Positions 36,406 through 44,829 of a stretch of DNA of 64,000 nucleotides are shown here, one piece after another. Location: assembly GCF_002024805.1 (NCBI RefSeq), contig NZ_CP014337.1, positions 186,001 through 250,000 of the forward strand, read 5' to 3'. Position 1 is the stretch's first letter, and the number at the start of each line of letters is the position of its first letter. The position numbers were made by a program, and so were the translations under genes. Under the pieces are notes generated by a model that was not told the DNA's origin, made no database searches, and saw only the letters and a list, made by a program, of their open reading frames with translations. This stretch comes from Elizabethkingia bruuniana. Its GTDB lineage: Bacteria > Bacteroidota > Bacteroidia > Flavobacteriales > Weeksellaceae.

Positions 36406-36708
36406 ATGAGTACACAACATAAAAGAAAAGCGGGCAACCTTTATCTGCAGGAATATCTGCCACCGGTAATTAAACATACCAATACAGAAAATAACGGAGA
36501 GATTGCTCAAAACATTATTGCAGATATAAATACCGAAAAAAAGCCACTCCGAGAATATATTCCACCAACGATAGATGTTATTCTGGTAGAGATGGAAAAC
36601 GGAATTGCTGCCAATTCAGGTTTTGCACTTCCGATAAAAGCAAATGCACCGGTTAATGAGACATGGAATAATGCTGATATTAACCCGGATCAGCCAATCT
36701 ACTGGTAA
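36406..36708 (+). CDS. small GIAANS-motif protein (cassette 1)
   Basis: A 100-residue protein with no signal peptide or membrane segment. The C-terminal 45 residues carry the cassette-family signature: VEMENGIAANSG near residue 62, a Pro-rich spacer, VNETWNNAD near 84, and a final Trp. The N-terminal half repeats the motif (Q/R)EY(L/I)PP twice (near residues 14 and 47), an internal duplication not seen in its relatives. The function is unknown; similar short proteins often precede fimbrillin-type genes in Bacteroidota (from memory). The lipoprotein gene follows after 25 bp. Confidence 0.75.
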   Translation: MSTQHKRKAGNLYLQEYLPPVIKHTNTENNGEIAQNIIADINTEKKPLREYIPPTIDVILVEMENGIAANSGFALPIKANAPVNETWNNADINPDQPIYW

Positions 36709-36733
36709 TAATGGTTTTATCTGACTTAGATTT

Positions 36734-38494
36734 ATGAAAACTAATATACGCAGATACATAATGTCAGTTTTTATGCTTCTTGCCATATTATCGTGCCGGG
36801 GTACTACAGGCAATACAGAGGAGGAGGGGCAGGCAGTGGTGAAGATAAACTTAGCCGGAATAATACAGGCATCAGATACTTCAGTAAGCAGAAGCAGAAT
36901 GGTTTCGGAAGTTTATGCTATGGAAATACCATATAATAAAGATTTTAATCTGGTGGCAACGATTACGCCTGAAATACCGGCTGCAAAAATAAATACCCGG
37001 ACATCCGCTAATCCTTCCGCTCTGACTATTACACCACAACCGCCAACTACAAATCCTATTGGTCCAAATGTAAAGTATCTGGTAATGGTATTTGACGAAA
37101 ACGGAAACCGTATAACTGCTCAGGAAAAGATATATGACAGCAGTAATCAGAGTGATACAGCAAACCAGATGATTCTGAATGCGGGAAAGGATTATACTTT
37201 TGTAGCCATTTCGTACAATACGGCTACAGCACCGACATTCAATACAGCAGTAACTAACCTTAGTGATGTTACCAATACAGTGTCAGTGGTGAGCTCATTG
37301 GATTATCTGTATTTCAATAGTGGCCCTCTGAATATTATATTCGGTCAGCAGAATTATATTAATATCACTTTTAAGCATATTAACAGCAGGGTGATACTAA
37401 GTGTAGATGCAACAGCAGAAATGGGGAGAATCACTGCAATCGCAGCCAACATTGCAGGAACTGGCTCTGTAAATCTTGCGGCAAATGGCACAACAACTTC
37501 CGGAACTGCGACTTCCTATAACAAATCTTTTACTTTTCCTGTGCTAAATACTCAGGCAGTTACGAGCTCTTCTGTGTTAGTATCTTCGGCAGGAAATGCC
37601 CATGTAATTAATATTACGTCGGTTTCTACAAATGGTTCTCCGGCAAGAACAGATGTGCCTGCTATTAATGTACCCGTGGGAACTTTTCAGAAAGGTGTAA
37701 GCTATAAGGTGAACCTAAGTTTTCAGGCAACAGGTATTTCAATTGGTGGATTAATCTGGGCTAGAGGGAATCTGGCCTATGATTGGGTAAATAAAATATA
37801 TTATAACAGATATTATCCACAGGAAACAGGTTCTAATTACAGGAATACTGACTATTGGAATTTTGGATCTACGGAAACACGATTGGTACCTAAAAAAATC
37901 ATAAATGGTTGGACAGATGCTAATACAGCGCCTATAAATCAGATAACGCTTCCAATCCAAGACCCATGCAAACTTGTTGCCGGAGGAAAATGGAGAATGC
38001 CCACAGTTAGTGATTTTGCTAACCTTGGAGTATTTAAAGTGCATAATGGAGGGGATACAAGCGGAGCTAATGATGGCTTGTCAGCAACAACTTTTGCAGG
38101 GGGAACGGCCCAACCAAACGGAAATATTACCGGAAATAATTTTCCATACGTGTATTTTGATGGGACTAATGAAATGGGGGGTACGTCTGTGCGTTTAAGA
38201 TTCTATGCTGCGGGGCGTTATTTCGGAAACTTTACCACAGCGCAGGCTGCTGCTGGTTACCAAAATGGAGACAATGCAGTATGGACAGCTAGTAATGCAC
38301 AATATATGGCAAGCGATGCTATGCCTTATCTTACAGGAGCAGATGCGAATGTAAGAGCAATGGTTCAGTCTATTGTGAATGGAGATTCCAGTGGAGGAAA
38401 CAAGACTTTTGTTACCAGAAGAGGACAACCTTTGGATGGAGCAAACTGGTCCGCAGATGACAGGGTCCCTATTCGTTGTGTAAAGAATCCCTAA
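36734..38494 (+). CDS. fimbrillin-like lipoprotein with FISUMP C-terminal domain (cassette 1)
   Basis: A lipoprotein signal ends at ILSCRGTT (Cys near residue 22). Residues 30-330 resemble Mfa/FimB-type fimbrillin domains (VKINLAG, YLVMVFDENGN, YTFVAISYN, INITFKHINSRVILSVDA). Residues 335-586 look like a FISUMP (Fibrobacter paralogous) domain: LIWARGNLAYDW, DPCKLVAGGKWRMPT and a terminal IRCVKNP. From residue 216 onward, and past the stop, the DNA is about 98% identical to the gene at 40366. Probably an exposed surface protein; adhesion is inferred. Confidence 0.8.
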   Translation: MKTNIRRYIMSVFMLLAILSCRGTTGNTEEEGQAVVKINLAGIIQASDTSVSRSRMVSEVYAMEIPYNKDFNLVATITPEIPAAKINTRTSANPSALTITPQPPTTNPIGPNVKYLVMVFDENGNRITAQEKIYDSSNQSDTANQMILNAGKDYTFVAISYNTATAPTFNTAVTNLSDVTNTVSVVSSLDYLYFNSGPLNIIFGQQNYINITFKHINSRVILSVDATAEMGRITAIAANIAGTGSVNLAANGTTTSGTATSYNKSFTFPVLNTQAVTSSSVLVSSAGNAHVINITSVSTNGSPARTDVPAINVPVGTFQKGVSYKVNLSFQATGISIGGLIWARGNLAYDWVNKIYYNRYYPQETGSNYRNTDYWNFGSTETRLVPKKIINGWTDANTAPINQITLPIQDPCKLVAGGKWRMPTVSDFANLGVFKVHNGGDTSGANDGLSATTFAGGTAQPNGNITGNNFPYVYFDGTNEMGGTSVRLRFYAAGRYFGNFTTAQAAAGYQNGDNAVWTASNAQYMASDAMPYLTGADANVRAMVQSIVNGDSSGGNKTFVTRRGQPLDGANWSADDRVPIRCVKNP

Positions 38495-38626
38495 TTAAAG
38501 AAAATTATCATCATTTGTTTGTAAAATCTGTTAGCCATTTTCCGGTACAACCGGATGTATAAGACAACATCATTTTGTTTGTTAACAGTGTTTTAGCGGG
38601 TAGTAAAATTTTTACTATCCGTTTTT
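37381..38626 (+). repeat. 1246-bp direct repeat, copy A
   Basis: Matches 41043-42288 at an exact offset of 3662 bp with roughly 27 single-base differences counted by eye and no gaps noticed. It covers the last 371 codons of the lipoprotein gene, the 3' UTR and the terminator. Confidence 0.9.
38597..38626 (+). terminator. terminator after cassette 1
   Basis: The stem CGGGTAGTAAA / TTTACTATCCG (one G-T pair) is followed by T residues. Confidence 0.8.
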
Positions 38627-38672
38627 TCTATTTTTATAAATACTTTACTATAAGCATTTAAAATGCTGTTGA

Positions 38673-38714
38673 GTATCTGTAAAGTATACCTGAAAAGTAT
38701 CTGTAAGGTATCTG
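38673..38714 (+). promoter_or_regulatory. four GTATCTG-type direct repeats between cassettes 1 and 2
   Basis: GTATCTG (38673), GTATACCTG (38684), GTATCTG (38697) and GTATCTG (38708) are spaced 11, 13 and 11 bp. They lie 170 bp before the second regulator gene. Likely protein-binding iterons. Confidence 0.45.
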
Positions 38715-38883
38715 TTATTTTAGCTAATCCTACAAATGTGCTTACTCTTGCATGTTAGAAAAACAGATTTATTTCCTTTTCCTTTTTTTATTTAACGATA
38801 CATAATTGAAAATAATAAAATATTAATGTACTAGTATGTATGTTGATATTTTAATATTAATATATATATTAAAATAATTGATT

Positions 38884-39828
38884 ATGTTAAAAAAGTATTG
38901 GAGTTACATTTCAAATAGACACATTACAGATGAAATGAACAAACTGGAAGTTATACAAAATAAGACGATTAATCGGTTTACATTTTTCATTGCCCTTTTT
39001 TTTATTACAGATTCTATAAGAGATCTGACATTTGATCTTGTAACTAATTTCTATATTTTGTTTACAATAGGCTGTCTTTTACTTTTTTCCTTTTTATTTA
39101 AAAGGTTAAGGTTTAATTCATGTGTTATATTTTCCACCTGTTTAGTTATTACCCTTCTGGTTTTTTATTATTCGTCTAAGGATGGATTTGATAACGGACT
39201 GGTATTCTATTATTTTCCGATACTTACTGGTAGTCTGTTGGTGTTGAACAAAAAAAAAGATATTATTCCAATAGTAATTATTTACAGCAGCATTTTTATT
39301 TTTTTTTTAATTAGCCATGTATACAATTTTCAGTTTTTTAAAGGTAGTAGCCAAGGGAATATTTATTTTATTAAAAATGTCCGTATTACAACTTTCATAC
39401 AGGTTTTTGTTTTACTGGCTTTAATCGGGTATTTTATTTCCAATAAGCATTATAAGCTTGTCCGGTTATATAGGCAAACTCTGAAGAGTGAGAAGATTAT
39501 ATCAGAATTAAAAAAGAAGCTAAATGGTGTCTTTCAGGTAAATATAGAAGATGTTGTAAAACTGGCTATGAATAACGGGGTTACATTTATTCCTGTATTC
39601 AGACAGTTTTTCCCTTTATTTTATGATAATCTTTTAGAAGTAAATCCTAATATGACCAATGAAGAATTTAAGCTTTGTGCTTTATTAAAGCTAGGTTTTA
39701 CAACGAAAGATATAGCCGAGTATAATCATTTAGCAGTTCGTACAGTCCAGGGAAGAAAAAATCGTCTGAGAAAATCTTTCAACATTCCTTCCGATACAGA
39801 TCTGTATTTATGGATTGAAAACTTCTAA
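38884..39828 (+). CDS. membrane-anchored helix-turn-helix regulator (cassette 2)
   Basis: A paralogue of the protein at 35316: the same MLKKYW start, six hydrophobic segments in the first 190 residues and a C-terminal HTH (FKLCALLKLGFTTKDIAEY, VRTVQGRKNRLRKSF). I use the ATG at 38884 because it aligns with the paralogue's start; the TTG at 38878 would add two residues. Divergence from cassette 1 is spread along the whole protein, unlike the lipoproteins. Presumed to control the small protein and lipoprotein that follow. Confidence 0.75.
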   Translation: MLKKYWSYISNRHITDEMNKLEVIQNKTINRFTFFIALFFITDSIRDLTFDLVTNFYILFTIGCLLLFSFLFKRLRFNSCVIFSTCLVITLLVFYYSSKDGFDNGLVFYYFPILTGSLLVLNKKKDIIPIVIIYSSIFIFFLISHVYNFQFFKGSSQGNIYFIKNVRITTFIQVFVLLALIGYFISNKHYKLVRLYRQTLKSEKIISELKKKLNGVFQVNIEDVVKLAMNNGVTFIPVFRQFFPLFYDNLLEVNPNMTNEEFKLCALLKLGFTTKDIAEYNHLAVRTVQGRKNRLRKSFNIPSDTDLYLWIENF

Positions 39829-39890
39829 TTTATGAGGTCTACCAGCTGTAAATATCCATTTTATTTTATCTGATTGATACGCAATACATA

Positions 39891-39923
39891 CTCTATAAGC
39901 TACCTAATAGCTATCTGCATATT
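39891..39923 (+). promoter_or_regulatory. 11-bp direct repeats before cassette 2 small gene
   Basis: CTATAAGCTAC and CTAATAGCTAT are contiguous 11-mers, followed by a weaker CTGCATATTAT. They lie about 200 bp before the ATG at 40122. Candidate regulator site. Confidence 0.35.
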
Positions 39924-40121
39924 ATTTTAAATAACTGTATATCAATTGTTTATTTGTTTTAAGTGGGATTGTGATTGCCTCAGGTTCATTGTTTTGGATA
40001 CGTTTTTTATTGAATTTTGCCTCAATACATTATCATGAATTGCAGATGTTATGGTTTAACAGAATAGCGAGGAGATATGGTAATTGTTTTTCCAGTCAAC
40101 ACAAATACTTATAAATAAAAA

Positions 40122-40337
40122 ATGCAAAAAGAGAAAAAAAATGACAATAATTTGTCAGAAGAGATCCAGGAAAAAAGGAAATACTATATCTCTCCTGAAG
40201 TCAAAGTACTTTATGTAGAAATGGAAAACGGGATAGCTGCCAATTCGGGTACAGCTCTTCCTGCCAGTACAAATACCCCTGTTAATGAAACTTGGGATAA
40301 TGCAGATGTTACACCAGATCAGCCAATCTATTGGTAA
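40122..40337 (+). CDS. small GIAANS-motif protein (cassette 2)
   Basis: 71 residues: a charged N-terminus (many Lys/Glu), KYYISPEVKVLYVEMENG, then GIAANSGTALP, VNETWDNAD and a final QPIYW. The last 40 residues closely match the cassette 1 protein, whereas the N-terminus is shorter and has a single Y-x-x-P motif. No signal peptide. It lies 28 bp before the lipoprotein gene. Function unknown. Confidence 0.75.
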   Translation: MQKEKKNDNNLSEEIQEKRKYYISPEVKVLYVEMENGIAANSGTALPASTNTPVNETWDNADVTPDQPIYW

Positions 40338-40365
40338 TACATGAACGTATCTAAAAACAAAGTTT

Positions 40366-42156
40366 ATGAAATCAAAAATATTTATGCATATAACAGTTTT
40401 ACTGTTGTTTATAATCTCTTTTAGTGTCCTGTCTTGTCGAAGTACAACAGATAACGTTGAAGGTGAAGGTCAGACTACAGTAAAAATAAACTTACTCGGA
40501 ATTACAGAAGCTATGGATGCTCCTTTAAAACAAGCTGCTGCAAGCAGAACTGAAGGAATTCCGACAGCTTATGTAACAGAAATCCCTTATAATAAAGATT
40601 ACAATATAGTTGCAACAATTACCCCGGAGATTTCTTCAGTAAAAACGAATGCTCAGGCTCAGGCCTCTGTTAATCCTTCGGCATGGACAACGACACCTCA
40701 AACACCAAGCACTAATCCTATTGCAGCCAATGTTAAGTATCTGGTAATGGTATTTGATGAAAATGGAAATCGTATAACAGCTCAGGAAAAAGTATATGAT
40801 AGCAGTAACCAAAGTAATACAGCTAATCAGATGATACTAAATGCCGGAAAGAACTACACATTTGTTGCAATTTCTTATAATACTACTACGGCTCCAACAT
40901 TCAATGCGGCAGCAACTACTATTAGTGATGTAACCAATACTATAGCCGTTGACAATACCTCAGATTATCTTTATTACAATAGCGGCTTGGTTAATATTAT
41001 CTATGGCCAGCAAAATTATATTAACATCACCTTTAAGCATGTTAACAGCAGGGTAAGTCTAAGTGTAGATGCAACAGCAGAAATGGGGAGAGTCACTGCA
41101 ATCGCAGCCAACATTGCAGGAACTGGCTCTGTAAATCTTGCGGCAAATGGCACAACAACTTCCGGAACTGCGACTTCCTATAACAAATCTTTTACTTTTC
41201 CTACACTAAATGCTCAGGCAGTTACGAGCTCTTCTGTGTTAGTATCTTCGGCAGGAAATGCCCATGTAATTAATATTACGTCGGTTTCTACAAATGGTTC
41301 TCCGGCAAGAACAGATGTGCCTGCTATTAATGTACCCGTAGGAACTTTTCAGAAAGGTGTAAGCTATAAGGTGAACCTAAGTTTTCAGGCAACAGGTATT
41401 TCAATTGGTGGATTAATCTGGGCTAGAGGGAATCTGGCCTATGATTGGGTGAATAAAATATATTATAACAGATATTATCCACAGGAAACAGGTTCTAATT
41501 ACAGAGATACAGATTATTGGAATTTTGGATCTACGGAAACACCTTTAGTACCTAAAAAGATTATAAATGGTTGGACAGATGCTAATACAGCGCCTATAAA
41601 TCAGATAACGCTTCCAATCCAAGACCCATGCAAACTTGTTGCCGGAGGAAAATGGAGAATGCCCACAGTTAGTGATTTTGCTAACCTTGGAGTATTTAAA
41701 GTGCATAATGGAGGGGATACAAGCGGAGCTAATGATGGCTTGTCAGCAACAACTTTTGCAGGGGGAACGGCCCAGCCAAACGGAAATATTACCGGAAATA
41801 ATTTTCCATACGTGTATTTTGATGGGACTAATGAAATGGGGGGTACGTCTGTGCGTTTAAGATTCTATGCTGCGGGGCGTTATTTCGGAAACTTTACCAC
41901 AGCGCAGGCTGCTGCTGGTTACCAAAATGGAGACAATGCAGTATGGACAGCTAGTAATGCACAATATATGGCAAGTGATGCTATGCCTTATCTTACAGGA
42001 GCAGATGCGAATGTAAGAGCAATGGTTCCGTCTATTGTGAATGGAGATTCCAGTGGAGGAAACAAGACTTTTGTTACCAGAAGGGGACAACCTTCGGATG
42101 AAGCAAACTGGTCCGCAGATGACAGGGTCCCTATTCGTTGTGTAAAGAATCCCTAA
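40366..42156 (+). CDS. fimbrillin-like lipoprotein with FISUMP C-terminal domain (cassette 2)
   Basis: A lipoprotein signal ends at VLSCRSTT (Cys near residue 24). Architecture as for cassette 1: a fimbrillin-like N-terminal part to about residue 340, then the FISUMP-like C-terminal part ending IRCVKNP. Residues 1-225 are clearly related to cassette 1 but diverged, including many silent changes; residues 226-596 are almost identical, with a sharp boundary. Within the C-terminal part only a few residues differ (for example EANWSADD against GANWSADD). Confidence 0.8.
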   Translation: MKSKIFMHITVLLLFIISFSVLSCRSTTDNVEGEGQTTVKINLLGITEAMDAPLKQAAASRTEGIPTAYVTEIPYNKDYNIVATITPEISSVKTNAQAQASVNPSAWTTTPQTPSTNPIAANVKYLVMVFDENGNRITAQEKVYDSSNQSNTANQMILNAGKNYTFVAISYNTTTAPTFNAAATTISDVTNTIAVDNTSDYLYYNSGLVNIIYGQQNYINITFKHVNSRVSLSVDATAEMGRVTAIAANIAGTGSVNLAANGTTTSGTATSYNKSFTFPTLNAQAVTSSSVLVSSAGNAHVINITSVSTNGSPARTDVPAINVPVGTFQKGVSYKVNLSFQATGISIGGLIWARGNLAYDWVNKIYYNRYYPQETGSNYRDTDYWNFGSTETPLVPKKIINGWTDANTAPINQITLPIQDPCKLVAGGKWRMPTVSDFANLGVFKVHNGGDTSGANDGLSATTFAGGTAQPNGNITGNNFPYVYFDGTNEMGGTSVRLRFYAAGRYFGNFTTAQAAAGYQNGDNAVWTASNAQYMASDAMPYLTGADANVRAMVPSIVNGDSSGGNKTFVTRRGQPSDEANWSADDRVPIRCVKNP

Positions 42157-42288
42157 TTAAAGAAAATTATCATCATTTGTTTGTAAAATCTGTTAGCCAT
42201 TTTCCGGTGCAACCGGATGTATAAGACAACATCATTTTGTTTGTTAACAGTGTTTTAGCGGGTAGTAAAATTTTTACTACCCGTTTTT
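41043..42288 (+). repeat. 1246-bp direct repeat, copy B
   Basis: Partner of 37381-38626. The identity stops on the terminator T run on the 3' side and within the fimbrillin-like domain on the 5' side. Confidence 0.9.
42259..42288 (+). terminator. terminator after cassette 2
   Basis: The stem CGGGTAGTAAA / TTTACTACCCG is followed by T residues. The one stem difference from the cassette 1 terminator (C for T) keeps pairing. Confidence 0.8.
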
Positions 42289-42339
42289 GTATCAAATCTA
42301 ATAAAGGCGTTCTTGATATTGTTGTTCAGTTAGTTGTAT

Positions 42340-42403
42340 AAAAAGTAATAGATAAAGGGTATATTGTTTTCGTAAATTACAGGAAAAAGTAATATATAAA
42401 GGG
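42340..42403 (+). promoter_or_regulatory. 20-bp direct repeat spaced 44 bp
   Basis: AAAAAGTAATAGATAAAGGG (42340-42359) recurs with one change at 42384-42403. The offset of 44 bp is four times 11. A related string (AAAGTAAATGATAAAG) lies before the small gene at 43708. Confidence 0.45.
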
Positions 42404-42499
42404 GGTGTAGATATAGATGTTATTCCAACAGATATCATGATTTTTGCTTAGATAAAATTCTATCCTTATTTTGAACAACAAATAATAAACAAACATATA

Positions 42500-42598
42500 A
42501 TGATGAAGAAAAATAAACAAATAAACAAGGAGTCATATCCGGTAACGTGTAAGTTACAAATACAAACCATTATTAGTACTGCTTCAATATTACTTTAA
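42500..42598 (+). pseudogene. decayed small cassette protein (32 codons)
   Basis: The frame begins MMKKNKQINKESYPV, like MMKKSKK...CKESYKEPV of the gene at 43708, and the upstream regions also share motifs. The GIAA core and terminal Trp are missing, so I read it as a remnant. It could instead be a short functional peptide. Confidence 0.35.
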
Positions 42599-42872
42599 AC
42601 AGGCAGGGTGTTACAGAGAGTTTTCCATACAGAAACAGATATGATTGCTGAATGATTTTTATTCACAACAGGCGGAAAACTGAAGTTAAACAGCTTATTC
42701 ATAATGATTAAAAGAATGACGAGAATAGGCATGTGTTATAACTGTATTTTGTAAATGTGTAAATAATATACACCTGCTGGTCTATGCTTTTTTCTGTGTA
42801 CTGAATCTGTCTTCTGACACCTTCCTTTTAAGTATGTAAGTATTTAGATGTTATAGTCTTTATTCTGATCAT

Positions 42873-43502
42873 ATGAAGATAAATATTGAAACACACCTGA
42901 TCATATTATGGTTAGTACATTTACCCTTTTCTTGTAATTCTGCTTTAAAGTCTGGATTATGCCATAATCCTGATATGTTATCATCATATAAAAATGAGGT
43001 TAAGTATAATAATGCTATATACTTATTAACTGCTGATATTGCGGAGCTGAAAGCAGATAGGAGAGATAATATTTTAATGTATACAAGTATGATTTTGGCC
43101 TCTGCTTTGGGATTGGGATTATTTGTATATAAGAGGGTTAGCATATCAGAATCTAAAAGAAAAATTTTGGAGAATGAGGCTAAAATACTGAAAACAAAAA
43201 TTCATGATAAAAGCTTTGATGAGGTAATAGCATTAGCAAAAAAGAACGATACTGTGTTTTTTACCAAATTCACTGCTTTGTATCCGAATTTTGTATCTGA
43301 TTTACAAAATATTAATCCGGACCTGAAGCGTTCAGAACTTATGTTTTGTGCCATGCTAAAACTCAATTTTTCTTCAAAAGAGATTGCAAATATTACCGGG
43401 GTATTACATACCTCTGTACAGAAAAGGAAAAATAAAATCCGAAAGAGACTTAATATTCCAAGCGAGGCTGATCTTTATTTTTTCTTTGATCAGTTGGGTT
43501 AA
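42873..43502 (+). CDS. short membrane helix-turn-helix regulator (cassette 3)
   Basis: 209 residues: a possible signal or first helix (8-22, ending near Cys21), a second membrane helix (about 72-92), a coiled segment, and a C-terminal HTH (ELMFCAMLKLNFSSKEIANI, then VQKRKNKIRKRLNIPSEADLY). The last 95 residues align with both six-helix regulators, including F..(L)YP.F...L..INP and the NIPSE.DLY tail. The sensor part is different and much smaller. It stands before the third small protein. Confidence 0.7.
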   Translation: MKINIETHLIILWLVHLPFSCNSALKSGLCHNPDMLSSYKNEVKYNNAIYLLTADIAELKADRRDNILMYTSMILASALGLGLFVYKRVSISESKRKILENEAKILKTKIHDKSFDEVIALAKKNDTVFFTKFTALYPNFVSDLQNINPDLKRSELMFCAMLKLNFSSKEIANITGVLHTSVQKRKNKIRKRLNIPSEADLYFFFDQLG

Positions 43503-43562
43503 AATATTTTGTCTTGAAACTGTCTGTTATTTATTGTTTATCAGTAATATATAATTAAAGGT

Positions 43563-43595
43563 AATAGGTGAGGGATAGGTGGAAATAGAAAGTAA
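43563..43595 (+). promoter_or_regulatory. 11-bp ATAGGTG direct repeats before cassette 3 small gene
   Basis: AATAGGTGAGG and GATAGGTGGAA are contiguous 11-mers, followed by the weaker ATAGAAAGTAA. They end about 110 bp before the ATG at 43708. Confidence 0.45.
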
Positions 43596-43707
43596 ATGAT
43601 AAAGTATGATCCAAAGGGTAGTACAATATAAGGCTTAATCCAGCAGATATTTTGACTTTTGTTTACGCAAAATGATGAGCCTGAATTACATATAAACAGA
43701 AACACAA

Positions 43708-43905
43708 ATGATGAAAAAAAGTAAAAAAACTGAATGTGACTTTTGCAAAGAAAGCTACAAAGAACCTGTATTGATTGTAGAGTCAGTAGAGTTGGAGTAT
43801 GGCATAGCTGCCGGATCTGCAAAAGTAATTCCTCCTGATTCCTCAGGATCTGTAAAAGAAGAATGGGATACCGGAGCAGATGACAATCGTACTATAGAAT
43901 GGTAA
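43708..43905 (+). CDS. small GIAAGS-motif protein (cassette 3)
   Basis: 65 residues: MMKKSKKTECDFCKESY with a CxxC pair near the N-terminus that its relatives lack, then VELEYGIAAGSAKVIP, VKEEWDTG and a final RTIEW. The C-terminus is closest to that of the gene at 55292. No signal peptide. The lipoprotein gene expected after it is reduced to an 11-codon remnant before a terminator. Confidence 0.7.
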   Translation: MMKKSKKTECDFCKESYKEPVLIVESVELEYGIAAGSAKVIPPDSSGSVKEEWDTGADDNRTIEW

Positions 43906-43927
43906 TACAATCCTAAAATCACAAAAG

Positions 43928-43963
43928 ATGAAAAATAAAACCAGTAATGACATTGGTTTTTAG
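43928..43963 (+). pseudogene. remnant of a cassette lipoprotein start (11 codons)
   Basis: MKNKTSNDIGF then TAG, at the position (22 bp after the small gene) where the other cassettes begin their lipoprotein. A terminator follows within 70 bp. The assignment rests on position only. Confidence 0.25.
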
Positions 43964-44027
43964 AATAATATACAAAAACACACTTCAGAAATATTATTCA
44001 TTAGTCAGCAAATTGAATTTGCAGAAA

Positions 44028-44056
44028 CAGATGACCTTCGGGGCATCTGTTTTTTA
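44028..44056 (+). terminator. terminator after cassette 3
   Basis: CAGATGACC-TTCG-GGGCATCTG, with a UUCG loop, then six T. Confidence 0.85.
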
Positions 44057-44095
44057 GTGCATTATAGTTAAAAGGTTATTATTGAAATAAAAAAA

Positions 44096-44119
44096 GAGAC
44101 TATCTATAAAGACAGTCTC
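44096..44119. terminator. bidirectional terminator, unit copy 1
   Basis: GAGACTATC / GACAGTCTC with a 6-nt loop, a run of A on the left and T on the right; on the minus strand it ends unit 1. Confidence 0.75.
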
Positions 44120-44290
44120 ATTTTTTTGTAGAAATCTCCTTCTTCTTAATAAATAACCTCAAAAGACCAATCTCTCTGTTTATATATTGTGTTTGTGTTT
44201 TATAAATCAGTTGTTTCGAGAAAATCGGTCGAAGGTCATATGGACATTTCTGTAATAAATTTCATCATTTGTGCTTTTTATAACTATAGT

Positions 44291-44371
44291 TTAGTTTAGT
44301 ATATGCATAGTCATAAAATATTTACCGGAAATTAAAAAGCCTCCTACCGCATTTTTAATTTTGTGTTTCAT
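44291..44371 (-). CDS. 26-residue mini-ORF, unit copy 1
   Basis: Begins MKHKIKNAVGGFLISGKYF and ends MTMHILN. A basic N-terminus precedes a mostly hydrophobic stretch with a Gly-Gly. It differs from copy 2 by one residue (His for Gln). It could be a secreted peptide, a small toxin or chance; near-identity at DNA level gives no codon test. Confidence 0.35.
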   Translation of the reverse strand: MKHKIKNAVGGFLISGKYFMTMHILN

Positions 44372-44432
44372 TTGGTAAATTTTGCTTCTACAAAGTAACA
44401 ACATCCTGGAGACAGATACCTCATAAAAGGCG

Positions 44433-44468
44433 TCGATATATATCGATAAAGACATAGATATATATCGA
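44433..44468 (-). promoter_or_regulatory. paired palindromes, unit copy 1
   Basis: TCGATATATATCGA (44433-44446, perfect) and TAGATATATATCGA (44455-44468) have centres 22 bp apart, about 60 bp upstream of the mini-ORF on the minus strand. Operator-like. Confidence 0.5.
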
Positions 44469-44494
44469 TTACTTGCTGAATATAGATAAAAAAA

Positions 44495-44513
44495 GACTGC
44501 CTAAAAGACAGTC
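44495..44513. terminator. terminator, unit copy 2
   Basis: On the minus strand GACTGTC-TTTTA-GGCAGTC is followed by seven T. Confidence 0.8.
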
Positions 44514-44687
44514 TCAATTTTTTGTAGAAATCTCCTTCTTCTTAATTAATGATCTCAAAATACCAATCTCTCTGTTTATATATTGTGTTTGTGTTTTTAT
44601 AAATCAGTTGTTTCGAGAGAACTGGCTGATGGTCATATGGACACTTCTGTAATAAATTTCATCATTTGTGCTTTTTATAACTATAGT

Positions 44688-44768
44688 TTAGTTTAGTATT
44701 TGCATAGTCATAAAATATTTACCGGAAATTAAAAAGCCTCCTACCGCATTTTTAATTTTGTGTTTCAT
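44688..44768 (-). CDS. 26-residue mini-ORF, unit copy 2
   Basis: Same frame as copy 1: begins MKHKIKNAVGGFLISGKYF, ends MTMQILN. It lies 132 bp downstream of the response-regulator stop codon on the same strand, with the paired palindromes between. Translation is unproven. Confidence 0.35.
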   Translation of the reverse strand: MKHKIKNAVGGFLISGKYFMTMQILN

Positions 44769-44829
44769 TTGGTAAATTTTGCTTTTACAAAGTAACGACA
44801 TCAGGAAGAAAGATGCCTAATAAAAGGCA

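Larger units (their letters stand above)
42289..42872. other. 583-bp gap with repeats and a decayed small gene
   Basis: Holds a 20-bp direct repeat and a 32-codon remnant, listed separately. From 42600 to 42872 I see nothing coding. Confidence 0.55.
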
